From Chamaecyparis obtusa (taxonomy: Eukaryota; Streptophyta; Pinopsida; Cupressales; Cupressaceae): DNA of 64,000 nucleotides. The notes under the pieces are model-generated. The model did no database searches. It was not told the origin of the DNA and worked only from the letters and a program-made list of their open reading frames with translations. The DNA lies in assembly GCA_027943335.1 (NCBI GenBank), contig BSBK01007729.1:310001-374000 (forward strand). Direction: 5' to 3'. Shown in pieces: positions 1 through 10,575 of the stretch; positions within the stretch are counted from its first letter, which is position 1; the number at the start of each line of letters is the position of its first letter. A program made the position numbers and the translations under genes.

Positions 1-1230
1 ATAGTGAAGTTCAAGATTGGTGGGTACCAAGATGAGGTACTATGTGATATCATACCTATCGATGCATGTCATATGTTATTGGGTAGACCATGGCAGTTTG
101 ATACATGTGCTATACATGATGGTCATGTGACTACCTATTCCCTGACAAAGGATGGAGTGCGGAATAAGCTAAAGCCATTGAATGAAATAGAAGAAAAGGT
201 ATGTGGTAATGCAAGAATAACTTTTGTTGATGGAAGAAAGTTCCTAGATGGTATGAGGCATGAACATATGTGCTTTGCTTTAATTCCAAAAGTTGGTAAA
301 GAAGAAGTAGAAGATGTACCTATAGAAGTTGCAGGTTTGCGGAATGAGTTTCAGGATATTGTGTCTGATAATGTGCCTGATGGATTACCACCAGTGAGAA
401 AGATCAGTCATCAGATGGATTTTATCCCAGGAGCTAGTTTTCCTAATAAGGTGGCACATAGAATGACACTTGCAGAAAGTGAAGAGTTGAATAGGCAAGT
501 GAATGAATTATTGTAGAAAGGGTTGATTCAGGAGAGTCTCAGTCCTTGTGCTGTACTTATTGTACTAGCACAAAAGAAAAATGGTGAATGGAGGATGTGT
601 ACAGATTCCAGAGCTATAAACAAGATCACAATCAAGTATAGGTTTCTATTGCCATGGATGGATGATATTATGGTCTGTTTGAGTGGAGCTGTGTATTTCT
701 CCAAGATAGATCTAAAGAGTGGATATCATCAGATTCGGATTAGAGAAGGAGATGAGTGGAAGACTACCTTCAAGACAAGAGAAGGACTGTATGAATGGTT
801 AGTCATGCCTTTTGGGTTAACCAATGTACTAAGCACTTTCATGCGGCTCATGAATGAGGTTTTGAAATAATTTCTAGGTAGGTTTGTCATTGTTTACCTA
901 GATGATATTTTGATCTTTAGTGAGACATTGGAGGATCATATGATGCATATTCATATGGTATTTGACAAGCTGAGAGAAGAGAAATGTTTATTAATTTGAA
1001 GAAGTGCAATTTTGTGAAGAAAGAGTTAGTGTATTTGGGATTTGTAGTTTCAGCAGAAGGTCTAAAAATGGACCCAAAGAAGGTATAGGCTATCCTTCAA
1101 TGACCTGCTCCAAGGAGTGCTACTAAGGTAAGATCTTTTCATGGTCTAGCTAGCTTTTATAGAAAGTTTATCAAAAAATTTAGAAGTATTTGTGGAGCCT
1201 TGACTGAAACAATGAGAGGGGATAGAAAAG
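1..1230 (+). pseudogene. Chr-1 protease end and reverse transcriptase (broken)
   Basis: The first ~170 codons carry the post-protease block with the HMLLGRPWQ motif, then the linker to RT. RT follows with the [27 protein letters not shown] and MPFGLTN blocks and an intact YLDDILIF active site near 895-920. Breaks: TAG at 514-516, where Chr-3 has CAG (38141-38143), TAA at 868-870, and a frame change near 990. A 29-bp deletion near 1230 lies between two copies of GAAAAGAGTTT that are both still present in Chr-3. The enzyme would copy element RNA into cDNA in the cytoplasmic particle; this copy cannot make it in one piece. Confidence 0.9.
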
Positions 1231-1619
1231 AGTTTTCAATTGTTGAAACAGAAAGTTACAGAACAACTTGTTTTAGCACTTCTAAATTTTAATTAGGTGT
1301 TTCAAGTAGATTGTGATGCTAGTGGTACTGCAATAGGAGCTGTTATGAGCCAAGAAGAGTTATACATTTTTTTTGAAACATAGGAGTGGAAAGTCTAACA
1401 GGGTTCTAGATGCTCTTAGCAGAAGGAAACTATTGCTCAGAAATGCAGTTTGAAGTGGTTGGGTTCAAGGAACTCATGAATTTGTATCCAAAGGATCTTG
1501 ATTTTGGGGAAGCTTGGAAAGCTTGTAAAGAACCTGTTACTCTAGATAGGATAAAATGGCTAGATTTCATCATCTACGATGATATTCTATTCAGAGAGAG
1601 TCAGTTGTACATTCCATGA
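1231..1619 (+). pseudogene. Chr-1 RNase H remnant and integrase linker (deleted)
   Basis: Only the start of RNase H (about 1300-1355, matching Chr-3 38955-39015) and its very end (about 1356-1440, the block around the ALSRR motif) remain. About 220 bp present in Chr-3 (roughly 39015-39232) is missing, with the junction inside AAGAAGAGTTATAC. The following open stretch (1410-1619) matches the Chr-3 linker before the integrase zinc finger. RNase H would degrade the RNA strand of the RNA:DNA hybrid; the catalytic core is absent here. Confidence 0.82.
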
Positions 1620-2535
1620 ATTTCTTTGAGGGAGAATCTCTTCAAGGAGAATTATTATTGGTCGTGATAAAATCCTTGCTTTGGTTAGTGAGAATTATTA
1701 TTGGCCATAGTTGTAGCAAGATGTCAAGAAGTTCGTACAGAGTTATAGAGTATGTCAAATGGTGAAAGGAGTGAAACAAAATATAGTGTTGTATCAACCA
1801 TTACCTATACTAGAGAAGCCTTGGGAGGATATCAGTACGGAATTTGTTCTTGCTTTACCGAGGACTCAGTGGGGATATGATTCAATATTTGTGGTGGTTG
1901 ATAGCTTTTCAAAGATGACACATTTCCTTCCCTGCAAGAAGACTAATGATGTTGTTCATATAGTAGAATTGTTTTTTAGAGAAGTTGTGAGACTACAGGG
2001 TTTGCTAAAGACCAGAGTTTTAGATCAGGACACTAAGTTTGTTGGATATTTCTGGCGTACACTGTGGAAAAAGTTGAAGACAAATTTGAAGTTTAGTTCA
2101 TCAAATCATCCATAGGTAGATGGATAGACAAAGGTGGTGAATTGGAATTTGTGAAATTTGATGAGATGTTTGGTTGGAGATAAGCCAACAGGATGGGATT
2201 TGATTCTACCACAGGTAGAATTTGCATACAATAATTCTATCAATAGGAGCACTGGTAAATCACCATTGCAGATTGTAGATGGAAGTAGTCCAAGAAATGC
2301 ATCTAAATTGTGAAAGATAGATAAAGGTGAAATAAGTAGTGCTAAAGCTGAGGATTTTGCAGAACACTTGAAGAACATTCATGAGGAAGTGAGGAAGCAC
2401 ATCACCAAAATGAATGCATAGTATAAGGCTAAGGTAGATGAGAAAAGGAGGTATAAGGAATTTCAGGTTGGGGATGAAGTCATCGTTCATTTGTAGAAGG
2501 AGCGGTTCCTAGTTGGTACATATAGCAAGCTAAAA
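1620..2535 (+). pseudogene. Chr-1 integrase (broken)
   Basis: The N-terminal HHCC finger is damaged: the HFGHNKT block of Chr-3 is disrupted around 1640-1670, while the ENYYWP and VCQMVKG parts remain. The core (1759-2115) keeps the first catalytic Asp region in changed form (ISTEFVLALPRT against [12 protein letters not shown] in Chr-3) and has LDQDTKF for SDRDTKF. Just after a TAG at 2113-2115 the motif reads TKVVN, where the family has TEVVN, so the catalytic Glu is Lys. Chr-3 has the same stop and the same Glu to Lys change. The C-terminal part runs to about 2535 with further TAG codons. Confidence 0.87.
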
Positions 2536-2870
2536 ATGAAAAAGTTTGGGCCATGTAAGATACTGAAGAAGCATGATTCAGGAAATGCATATGAGGTAGA
2601 ATTGCCTAGTGAGCTGAATATCTCACCCATGTTTAACATTTCAAATTTGATAGATTATCATGAAGGAAGTGTTGAAGATGAGATCACAGTGGCACAGTGC
2701 AGTATTCCAGCAAGTAGTTCAGATACCAAAGAGCTTGAGGATATACTAGACAGTCATGTTGGCAGAAGCACAAGGAACAGGACATATGAAGAATATATGG
2801 TCAAGTGGAAAGGATGACCTATTGAAGATTCATCATGGCTAATAAAGGAGGAGGTTAACCATCTTGGCTT
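2536..2870 (+). pseudogene. Chr-1 integrase C-terminus and chromodomain
   Basis: The open stretch 2536-2817 carries the integrase tail (KKFGPCKILKKH, then NISPMFNISNL) followed by a chromodomain-like block (ELEDILDSHVG, YEEYMVKWKG). A TGA at 2815-2817, probably from CGA, splits the chromodomain; the other half (IEDSSWLIKEEV) follows in frame. Chromodomains on integrase are the defining feature of chromoviruses and are thought to steer insertion by binding histone marks. Chr-3 has the same TGA at the same codon. Confidence 0.86.
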
Positions 2871-2924
2871 TGCTCTACACACCTGATTCGTGATAGGATT
2901 ACTTCTCAAATTACCCTGGGTGTC

Positions 2925-3722
2925 TGATGTAGGAGCATCCTGGTTGTAAGAGAAATCTTGCATCACCCAAAAATATTTCTATTTGCTTTTCAATAAGGGC
3001 TATCTTGTGCAGAGCTGCTATTTATGGGAACTTACTATTTTTAGTAAGTTGGTCATAAGATCTTAGAATGTTTTGATTTCACAGGTGGAGGTTCATCTTA
3101 GTCATATCAGCCTACCAATTGAGTTTCATTGCCACATCATCTGTATTGGTGAAGTTATTGATGTTTCTGGGTACGAAATCTTTCAGGTCAATTTTGAAGG
3201 CCTCAGAGGCTCCGGATCACGGTCGAACCCTGACTAACAGGAGCTTGCACGAGTCAGGCACTGTAGATCTTGATATGGCATTTTTGAAAAGTGGTTATAA
3301 TAGAAAAATCAAAGCTACGGTTAAAAAGTTATGGCCTCCAGAAGTTGGTCTACCTAAAAGCATATTTTGTATTTTTTCTTAGCCAACCCTACGTAAAAAG
3401 AAAAGAAACAAAAATAATTCTTAGGATTGTCGGTCTTTAGGGATAATTTTATAGAACCTTCTCGGGTGGTGGAAATTGTCTATATAAAGAAGTTTCATAG
3501 TGTTGTCTAGGGCAGTTCTAGGTAGTAGATTTGAGTTTTGATTCGAGGCTTTGGCCTACAAAATATTGTAAAGGAAAACACCCATGTGGCTTTGCATGTA
3601 AGAGTTTTTGAAATTCCACATTTGTGGAGATAATAAGAAGCCCATTTTCTGTTCTTGCAAATTATTGTTGTTTCTCTATTTCTATTATGTGTTTGTGGTA
3701 TTAAGGGGAGCACCCTTCATCA
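2925..3722 (+). repeat. Chr-1 3' LTR
   Basis: Starts TGATG and ends CATCA, an inverted terminal pair identical to that of the Chr-3 LTRs, to which it aligns throughout (798 bp here, 857-859 bp there). A TATATAAA box lies at 3481-3488. The small inverted motif AAGGG-GAGCA-CCCTT sits just inside the 3' end, as in Chr-3. The short open frames inside it have no coding meaning. Confidence 0.92.
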
Positions 3723-4611
3723 GATTTTCTTCCTATAAATTTGGTTGGTCTTGTAGGAGGACATATGATGCTTGACTGAGGATAAAACAACTTCATGTGT
3801 GGATGGTCTAGGGTGATTGAGGATATGGTACATTCACCTCAAATTTTTACTTGGGGGAGCTGCATCCTCACTCACATGTTTAATGAGCTACACGAGATTG
3901 TATATCAACATTCTTAGAATATGATAGTGGGGATTCTACTTATTTAGGTATGGGTGTGGGAGCACATCCCTATCTCATGACTAATTATAGACAGGTAGCA
4001 TGATGCAGATTTTCCATATATCTATATGTATTTTGGTATGTTTCAGCAGCCCCATCTAGGCAAGGTGGATTACTAGAAATGAGTAATGTATGATGTCACT
4101 AATGTTGTCTCAAGGCCATACCTATATTGTGAGGAGTGACCATCTGATATCCAACAAATTCCATATTTCTTTTAGTCTTGATATTTGATTGATAGGACAT
4201 GATATATTGTGGAGTAGTTTCTGATCAGACATGTTTAGAGGCAATATGGTAGGGTACAAGGCTTGTCATAGGAGACATCCATTTATGTGTTGATTAGGGA
4301 CAAGGAGGCACAATGGGGGTCACTTTTGATTTATGAGACTGCCTTACATAAGATTTCTCATATTGCACCTATAGGATGGGGCTATCTCCCATAGATCACT
4401 GACCACCTAGTATTAGAGATGGCTACCATACCTATTATTCACAACATCCTTACCCACAGTTTACTACTCCTAATGTGGTCGCTCCTCATCTTTAGGATGC
4501 CTTAGATTATAATCCAACTGATGAGAATAGTGGTCGAGGCTAAGCTACCAAATGTAAGGATAGGGGTCAAGGTAGGAGAGATGGAGGGAGAGATGGTTCC
4601 CATGGAGGCAG
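3723..4611 (+). pseudogene. Tat-1 antisense ORF: plant mobile domain protein, middle part
   Basis: Plus-strand remnant of a PMD-like protein, antisense to Tat-1 pol. Around 3880-3990 the frame reads FNELHEIVYQ followed shortly by VWVWEHIPIS. This aligns with the Tat-2 ORF (YHEMHEVMY, IWAWEHLHV) and matches the (L)Q(L)WAWE block of plant mobile domains. Many TAG codons stand where Gln is expected. The 3' end becomes glycine/arginine-rich (4545-4611). The gene's start was removed or displaced by Chr-1, and its tail resumes at 43022 beyond Tat-2. Function is unknown: PMD proteins include silencing-linked nuclear proteins and domains carried by transposons. Confidence 0.68.
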
Positions 4612-5585
4612 TGCTTATGTCTAAATATGGACCTCAAATTCAGCCATAGACCTCAACATAGTCATTACTCAATGATCATGTATGAAGATGAAGATGAATT
4701 GTCCACTTCACACACTCAATTGAATCAACCTATCACCTCCTATTTAGATGGGGTTTTGAATTTAATCTTAGAATTGAGAGCCCAACAACCATAGACCAAG
4801 CTAAAATAGAGGATTTTAAATGCTAAGAAAATTATTGAATTGGAATGAAATAATCTAAGAATGAGAATGAAAATTTAATCTAAAGATGCAAAATGAAATG
4901 AGAATTAGACTAAGAAGATAATAAGAAAACTAGATTAAAATGAGAGTGCAAGATTAAACTAAGAAATTGAAATTATTCTAAATATGCAATGTGAAAGCTT
5001 GAGAAATATGAAAATGAAACAATAATTTGACAAAGTTTTAGTGCTCTCACAATTGCCTCCTCAAATGAGGAAAGAGAGGTTCATAATATAGAAGAGCTCA
5101 AGTGAAGAATGAAGATTTTCTTGGAAAGAAACGGTTGACTCTTCATCTCCTTCCTGGGAGGTGAAACAATTTGGAGGAATTATTTAATTAAGTAAATGAA
5201 TTATAGCCACATGGGTGGCTTTTTGAGTTATTTTGAATAATTAAATTTAAGTGGGGATAATCCATTTAAATAACCAAATAATATTTAATTCCTTTGATGT
5301 GTATTAGCTAAAGGGGGTGGAATTAATTTAATTAAAAGCACTAGGACTCTGTAATTAAATCAATTAATAATAGGGATTATTTAGCCAATAAATGTTGAAT
5401 ATTTAGGAATTAAATATAGTGTATGATTAGTACAAATTTAGGGTTTTTTGCATTTGACACCAAATCAAATAAAGTCAATTAGGAGACAGAATTGCCTAGG
5501 ACAATAGGACTTCAATGATGTAGAATTTTGAAGGAATGCACCAAAATTGATTAGAATTGCAAGGTGCCAATTTTGGGGTATTACA
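4612..5585 (-). repeat. Tat-2 3' LTR (left copy)
   Basis: On the minus strand it starts TGTAATACCCC and ends CATAAGCA. It aligns over its full length with the right copy at 42043-43016, and both are 974 bp. The outer side borders GGCAG. Very AT-rich with no coding content. Confidence 0.92.
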
Positions 5586-5596
5586 CTTTTCCCCTC
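5586..5596 (-). other. Tat-2 polypurine tract
   Basis: The minus strand reads GAGGGGAAAAG directly before the 3' LTR start. This is the expected site for plus-strand DNA priming and independently confirms the element's orientation. Confidence 0.85.
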
Positions 5597-7039
5597 TTTG
5601 AATTGATGTGAGAGCAGCACATTAATTCAAAGAATAGTCTGATGTGATAGATGAAGAGGTTTTAAGGATTATCTCCATAATAGAGCTTAACCCTCAGAAG
5701 TCAAGGTTAGATTGCTAAGACACTGATCAGATCAAGTTGCAGAACCATCTCCATAATGAAGCTTGATTTTATGAAGCCTAAGTTAGATTGTGAAGACCTC
5801 AATTGGATTACCACTTGAGGAAAAACTAGAATCAGGGTTAGATTGGCCCAAAACCCATTAATTAAATGATGACTGATGCAGATTTAGGACTATCTCCAGA
5901 ATGAAGATTAATCCTATAAGATCTGAGTTAGATTGCCTAGATAACTATTAGAAAGAGTTTTTGAGATCCATCTTTTGAATGAAGCTTGACTTTCAAGAAT
6001 TAGGGTTAGATTGCCCCAATACCTAATAAAATTTTGAGAACCACCTCCAAAATGAAGCTTGATCCTTGAGGTTCTGAGTTAGATTGCTTAGATACCTAAA
6101 AGGTAGATGACAAGATGACAAGATGTTAGGCACAAAGATGCCCCAAGAGATTCAAGATCATGGAACATCAAATTTTGACTGTGAGGTATGAAAAATTGAA
6201 CATGCCCCAAGTGATGAGAGCTTTTGATACAGATCAAACTAATTCAAGAATGGATTTGACAAGATTCAATGATGCAATCATCCTACCCCTTCGAGAGAAA
6301 ACTGAAAGATGACACATCAAAAAGATGATTGATAGAAAAAGGTTGTATAGAGAGATAAAATCAGAGATCTATAGGAACTCAAAACATATTGCAGAAGAAT
6401 CAAGAAGCTCTAGAAGTGATTTAGAGTGATTTGGAGGTCCTGTTGACCAAGTTGGACCATAGTTGGTCAGATTTGACTAGAGCTAAATTTTGATGAAAAA
6501 GATGAAGGAGCTAATAAAATGATGATGAGATGAGATTCTGATGAGAAAATGACACCAGAAGGGTGACTACACAAGTGTCCAATCGTGTTGGTCCTAGAAA
6601 TTTAAAACACAATTTTGAGCTATCTAGGAGGGTTAGATTTTGATTTTGATCCTGAAAATGGATTCAGAGTGGTTGATTTAGCCAATGGTGTAATTTTTGC
6701 CCAAAATAGAACACTTTTGAAAATTAGGTCAAAAGCTATATAAGGCCTGGAGGGGTCATTTTCAATTCATTATTCACATGTGTCTTTAGCGAATTTGAGA
6801 GCTTAGAGAAAAATGGAGAGCATAGCAGTGTAATCATATCGATTCGAGTGCTCTTGATGACATAGCTAGCTGATGGATTATGACCTACCTATGAGTAGTC
6901 GAAAACATAGCTTGTACTTCAAGTTTTATCACTTTTTAGGTGATTTAGGCTAGATTTAATGCATTTTAAGTCTTTGTTTGTCAAACTTTGCATGAGGAAA
7001 TAGTTTCCTCATGCTGGTCTACATCGCATCTCACATGAG
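5597..7039. other. Tat-2 region between PPT and Sire-1, non-coding with ~90-bp repeats
   Basis: No coding region was recognised. From about 5654 to 6105 five diverged copies of a ~90-bp unit occur, each with a version of CATCTCCATAATGAAGCTTGA followed about 20 bases later by GAGTTAGATTG. The stretch 6110-6960 is AT-rich and unremarkable. A 25-base perfect hairpin closes the region at 6990-7014. Confidence 0.6.
6990..7014. repeat. Perfect hairpin upstream of the antisense PMD ORF
   Basis: GCATGAGGAAA (6990-7000), loop TAG, TTTCCTCATGC (7004-7014): an 11-bp perfect inverted repeat. Related shorter inverted repeats follow on the far side of Sire-1 at 12200-12229 (CGAGAAA/TTTCTCG) and 12265-12276 (CCTCA/TGAGG). 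With Sire-1 removed, all three lie within about 300 bp of each other, just upstream of the Tat-2 PMD ORF. Confidence 0.8.
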
Positions 7040-7044
7040 GAAAG

Positions 7045-8144
7045 TGTTAGGAGTGAATGCTTGGCAATCATTCTATAGCGGTTGTTGTTGCATTCATGAC
7101 TATGACTGTCACTGATGTCAACATAATGATCTTCAAGAGACTTGCAAAGAAGTAGATAGTGTTGATGATTAAGAGCATAGACAATAATTCCTTTATTCAT
7201 GGAAGTTATGAGCATTTTGGTGGAAGTAGTATTCAGGCAGTGTTCCTGAGTAGCGGTTTGTGGAAATCAAATGATATCTCATAATCAGAATGGAATCTAG
7301 TTTTGTGAAGTTAAAGGGAAGTTAGAGACACATTGATCATGATGTGGATGATAGCACAAACTTTGAGGTCACATGAGTGGAGAATTATTGTATTTGGAAG
7401 CTGACAGTTTTGTGTAATTTTGATGTAGCGTGTGGAAACTTTTATTTTGTAATTGTGTACCAACTCATTTGTAATTATTTGAGTGTGGTATAAAGGAAAG
7501 AATGTTTTTCCTTGTTGTAATAAGTAAGTGGTTGGTTATGGTTGAATGAAAATGTATGCATGAAGTGGAGGAAAAAGATAATGCAGTTGTGAAAGAAAAA
7601 TTGTGAAGGAAGATATGTGAAGTATAAAGATCTGGAATTGAGATCTGGTGTAGCAGTGAGTGCGGTTTGGCATAGTGAAGGAGGAAACATATTTTCTATT
7701 ATTCTATTGAACAATCTTGAGATCATTTGGATAGTGTGTTTGGTGATCTTTCCATTGAAGCTATCTGGACAGTGGGTCCTTCTATCTTCCATAACTCTTA
7801 ACACGGTTAGAATCTTTTAGCAGGGATTGAAAATCTCCTAATCAGGATTCATATGTACTAAATGTATTTCATAAGACTCCTAACAGATTCCATCCTTTCA
7901 CAAGGAATATCCAAATTAGTGCATTTTTTGTGGGCATCATTCCCACTGGGGTTTAGTCTTTGATCAAGAGGTTCCCTAGTCAACATATCTTATGTCATTG
8001 TCTTATTATGTATAAATATCTTTCTATGGTTGGTAATTATATTTCTTACATAGTTAAATGTTGTTGAAGCTGAAAAAAGTTATAATTATCAAATAACTAA
8101 TTCACCCCCCTCTCAATTATCTTAGAGGAATTTAATTTCTAACA
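7045..8144 (+). repeat. Sire-1 5' LTR
   Basis: TGTTAG start, AACA end, 1100 bp. About 70 bp present in the 3' LTR (around 11060-11140) is missing here near 7150. Near the end, a tract of six C lies between ATAACT and AATTAT, a one-base-damaged form of the hairpin seen in the 3' LTR. TATA-like box at 7489-7495. Confidence 0.92.
7489..7495 (+). promoter_or_regulatory. TATA-like box in Sire-1 5' LTR
   Basis: TATAAAG in a short conserved context (GTGTGGTATAAAGGAA), also present in the 3' LTR near 11465. In Sire-2 the same place reads GGTAAAAAGG (5' LTR) and GGTGTAAAGG (3' LTR), so the box is damaged there. Confidence 0.5.
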
Positions 8145-8146
8145 AT

Positions 8147-8158
8147 TGGTATCAGATT
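8147..8158 (+). other. Sire-1 primer-binding site
   Basis: TGGTATCAGATT two bases after the LTR. The standard plant initiator tRNA-Met site TGGTATCAGAGC has its last two bases changed here. Confidence 0.75.
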
Positions 8159-8167
8159 AGCAGGTCC

Positions 8168-9000
8168 TTGAAAGAGAAGTTTAACATCTTAAGGAGATTC
8201 ATGGTGAATTTTAGGAAAGAAAGCCCTAAGTTTGATGGAGTAAATTTTGACAGCTGGAAAGAGAAGATGAAGACACATCTACTATGTTTAGGACTAGGTT
8301 ATTGGTTGATTACAAAGAATGATAAGACTATCATTGAAGAGGTTAATCTTGAGACATGTTCTAGCAATGAAAGAGATCTATTCATGTGTAACATACTTGC
8401 AAGAGAAGCACTTTTGAGAGCCCTTCTAGAAAATGAGTACAGTCAGGTAAAATGTTTGAAGAAATCTTATGAAATTTGGAAAGCTTTACACTCTACTTTT
8501 GAAGGTGATGAACATGAAAAGAAAGATAGATTACATAATTGGATATGTGCATTTGAAAATATAAGAATGATGGAAGATGAATCTGTTAGAAGCTATATTG
8601 GTATAATGTCAAAATTGTTGCAGGGATGAAATCTTATGGAGGAACAAAGATACATAATGAAGTGATATGGAAAATTCTAAGGACATTGACTCCTATATTT
8701 AAGTAGATAACGCAGATGATTGAACAAGCTATACCTTGTACTTCAAACTTTACAAGAGAGACTCTTCTTGGAAGATTGGAAGCAATAGAAATGAATCTGA
8801 GGTTATCAAGAGACTTGCCTAGAATGGAGACAACATTCAATTTTCTTAGTGTTCACCCTACTTTGTCAAGAAGCATCAATGTGAGTGGAGATTATGCTAG
8901 CGGTAGTAGATTTAAAAATGAAGAAGATAGAAAGATTGAAGAAGGTATTGCCTTGCTTGTGACAAGAGAACTAGATGGTAAGAAAATATTTAAATGTTGG
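8168..9000 (+). pseudogene. Sire-1 gag (broken)
   Basis: Copia-type gag. The N-terminal block has KFDGVNFDSWKEKMKTHLL and GLGYWLITKN, then the UBN2-type region with EIWKALHSTFEGDEHEKK and RMMEDESVRSYIG. The matching start to Sire-2 is the ATG at 8201; an upstream in-frame ATG at 8168 is also open. A frameshift near 8620 separates the front from 8716-9474, where the end of gag continues in another frame. Gag would form the cytoplasmic particle. Confidence 0.88.
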
Positions 9001-9474
9001 ACTTGTCAAGAATATGGTAATTTTGCATCTAAATATCCTAAGAGAGTTAAGAAGTACAGAAACAATTTCAAGCCTAGAAGATCTAAGGAATGTTATTATG
9101 CTAATGATGAAGATCTTGAAACTAGTATAGAAAGAACTCTAAGTGAAAGTGATAATGAGAATAATGATGACATAGGATTTGTAGCAATTAAAGAAGAGAA
9201 TCCTAAAACCAATGTTAAGGAAGAAAAAGCTTTAGTTTCCCAAGTTGAAAAGAAGGGTAATTGGATTATAGATAGTTGTTGTTCACATCATATGATTGGA
9301 GATATGAAAAATTTCATAATGCTTAACAATTATGATGGACGAATTGTGAGAGTCAGAAACAATGCACCTTGTTTGATTAATGGTATAGGATCTATTATGC
9401 TTGATGGAAAGAATAATACTGATGATGTTTACTTTGTGGATGGTTTGAAACATAATCTTTTGAGTGTTGGATAG
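8990..9474 (+). pseudogene. Sire-1 zinc knuckle and protease
   Basis: The zinc knuckle reads CWTCQEYGNFASKYP, where Sire-2 has CWPCQEYGHYASKCP, so both His and last Cys of the CX2CX4HX4C motif are lost (His to Asn, Cys to Tyr). The protease follows with WIIDSCCSHHMIGD; the catalytic triplet reads DSC rather than DSG. The frame ends in TAG at 9472-9474 after NLLSVG, where copia elements normally have Gln (SVxQL). Confidence 0.87.
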
Positions 9475-10405
9475 TTAGTTGATAATGGATATCAAGTTTG
9501 GTTTACTGAGAAAGCTTGTGTGATAAAGGATAAAGATGGAAATCTGATTAGAACTAGATCTAGAACTAGAAGTAATGTATTTTAGTTGAATCCTACTAAT
9601 ATGACATGTTTGATTACTAAGATTGATGACAGTTGGCTATGGCACAAAAGGTTTTGTCACATAAATTTTGATAACATTGTGAAAGTGAGTACTACACTTG
9701 CAGTAAGGGATTTGCCTAAAATTATGAAGCCTACTAGCATGATTTGCAAGGAATGTGTGATGGCTAAGTAGAAGAGAAGTTCACATCTAAAAAGAAGTTG
9801 GAGATTGTTCATACAGACTTGAGCAGTCCTACTAGGACTAGAGGATTCTATGGAGAAAGGTATTTTATGATTCTTGTTGATGATTTTATAAGAATGACGT
9901 GGATTGCATTTCTTAAAGAAAAGTCTGAAGCATTTGATAAGTTTAAGATCATTAAGAATAAAGTTGAGAATGAATCTGGAATGAAGATTAAATGTTTGAG
10001 ATTTGATAGAGTGGATAATTTAATTCTAGAGAGTTTAAAACATTTTTGTGAAGTGAATGGCATTAAGAGATAGTTTTCAGCCCCTAGGACACCTGAACAA
10101 AATGGTATTGTAGAAAGAAGAAATAGATCAGTGATTGAAGAAGAAATAACTCTATTATTTGAGAATGTTTTGGAAAAGATATTCTAGAGAGAAGTAGTGA
10201 ACACAATAGTGTATACAATGAACAGAGTACAAATCAGAGTAGACACAGACAAGACACCCTATGAATTATGGTTTGGACATGCACCCTTAGTTAAGTATTT
10301 TAGAATTTTTAGAAGCAAATGTTGTATAAAGAGAGATGATGACATTGAAAAGTTTGATCCTAGAAGTAATGAAGGTATTTTTTCTTGGATATTCTTCTAC
10401 GACAA
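9475..10405 (+). pseudogene. Sire-1 integrase (broken)
   Basis: Has the pre-integrase finger (SWLWHKRFCHINFDN, then MICKECVMAK) and a core beginning EIVHTDLSSPTRTRG with the first catalytic Asp intact. The second catalytic region reads LRFDRVDNL for LRSDRGGEF. The third keeps PEQNG with its Glu. TAG stops stand at expected Gln codons: VF*LN (9583-9585), MAK*K (9769-9771), KR*FS (10071-10073); Sire-2 has the same three. Coding breaks off at the internal deletion in the FLGYS block near 10395. Confidence 0.87.
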
Positions 10406-10575
10406 AGCATATAGAGATCATGTATCATGTTGTAAGAGAGAAAGTTGTTGAGAAAGAAGTAAGATTAGAGTACATAAGCACAAAGGAGTAGATAGAAAAT
10501 ATATTTACAAAGCCTTTTCCTCAGGATACATTTGAGTATCTGAGAGGTATGCTTGGGTTTATGCACTAGCATACT
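10406..10575 (+). pseudogene. Sire-1 RNase H terminal remnant after internal deletion
   Basis: Immediately after the integrase tail the sequence jumps to the end of RNase H (KHIEI-like block, REKVV, VRLEYISTKE, then IFTKPF), matching Sire-2 from about 58868. All of RT and most of RNase H are gone. The flanks in Sire-2 share ATTCT at both sides of the lost segment, consistent with a short-homology deletion. TAG at TKE*I is shared with Sire-2. Confidence 0.85.

Larger units (their letters stand above)
1..3722 (+). mobile_element. Chr-1: Ty3/gypsy chromovirus, 3' part (5' end outside window)
   Basis: This is the last ~58% of an element closely related to the complete Chr-3 copy at 35321-41680: position 1 aligns to about 37630 of Chr-3 and the two stay collinear to the 3' LTR end. 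Domain order is end of protease, RT, RNase H, integrase, chromodomain, 3' LTR, which is the chromovirus order. It is inserted in plus orientation into the antisense PMD region of Tat-1, which resumes at 3723. The TSD cannot be verified because the 5' flank is outside the window; the 3' flank begins GATTT. Several stops and at least two internal deletions make it non-functional. Confidence 0.93.

Noticed and set aside
3119..3382. 87-codon open frame
   Set aside because: Lies inside the Chr-1 LTR and is not open in the Chr-3 LTRs.
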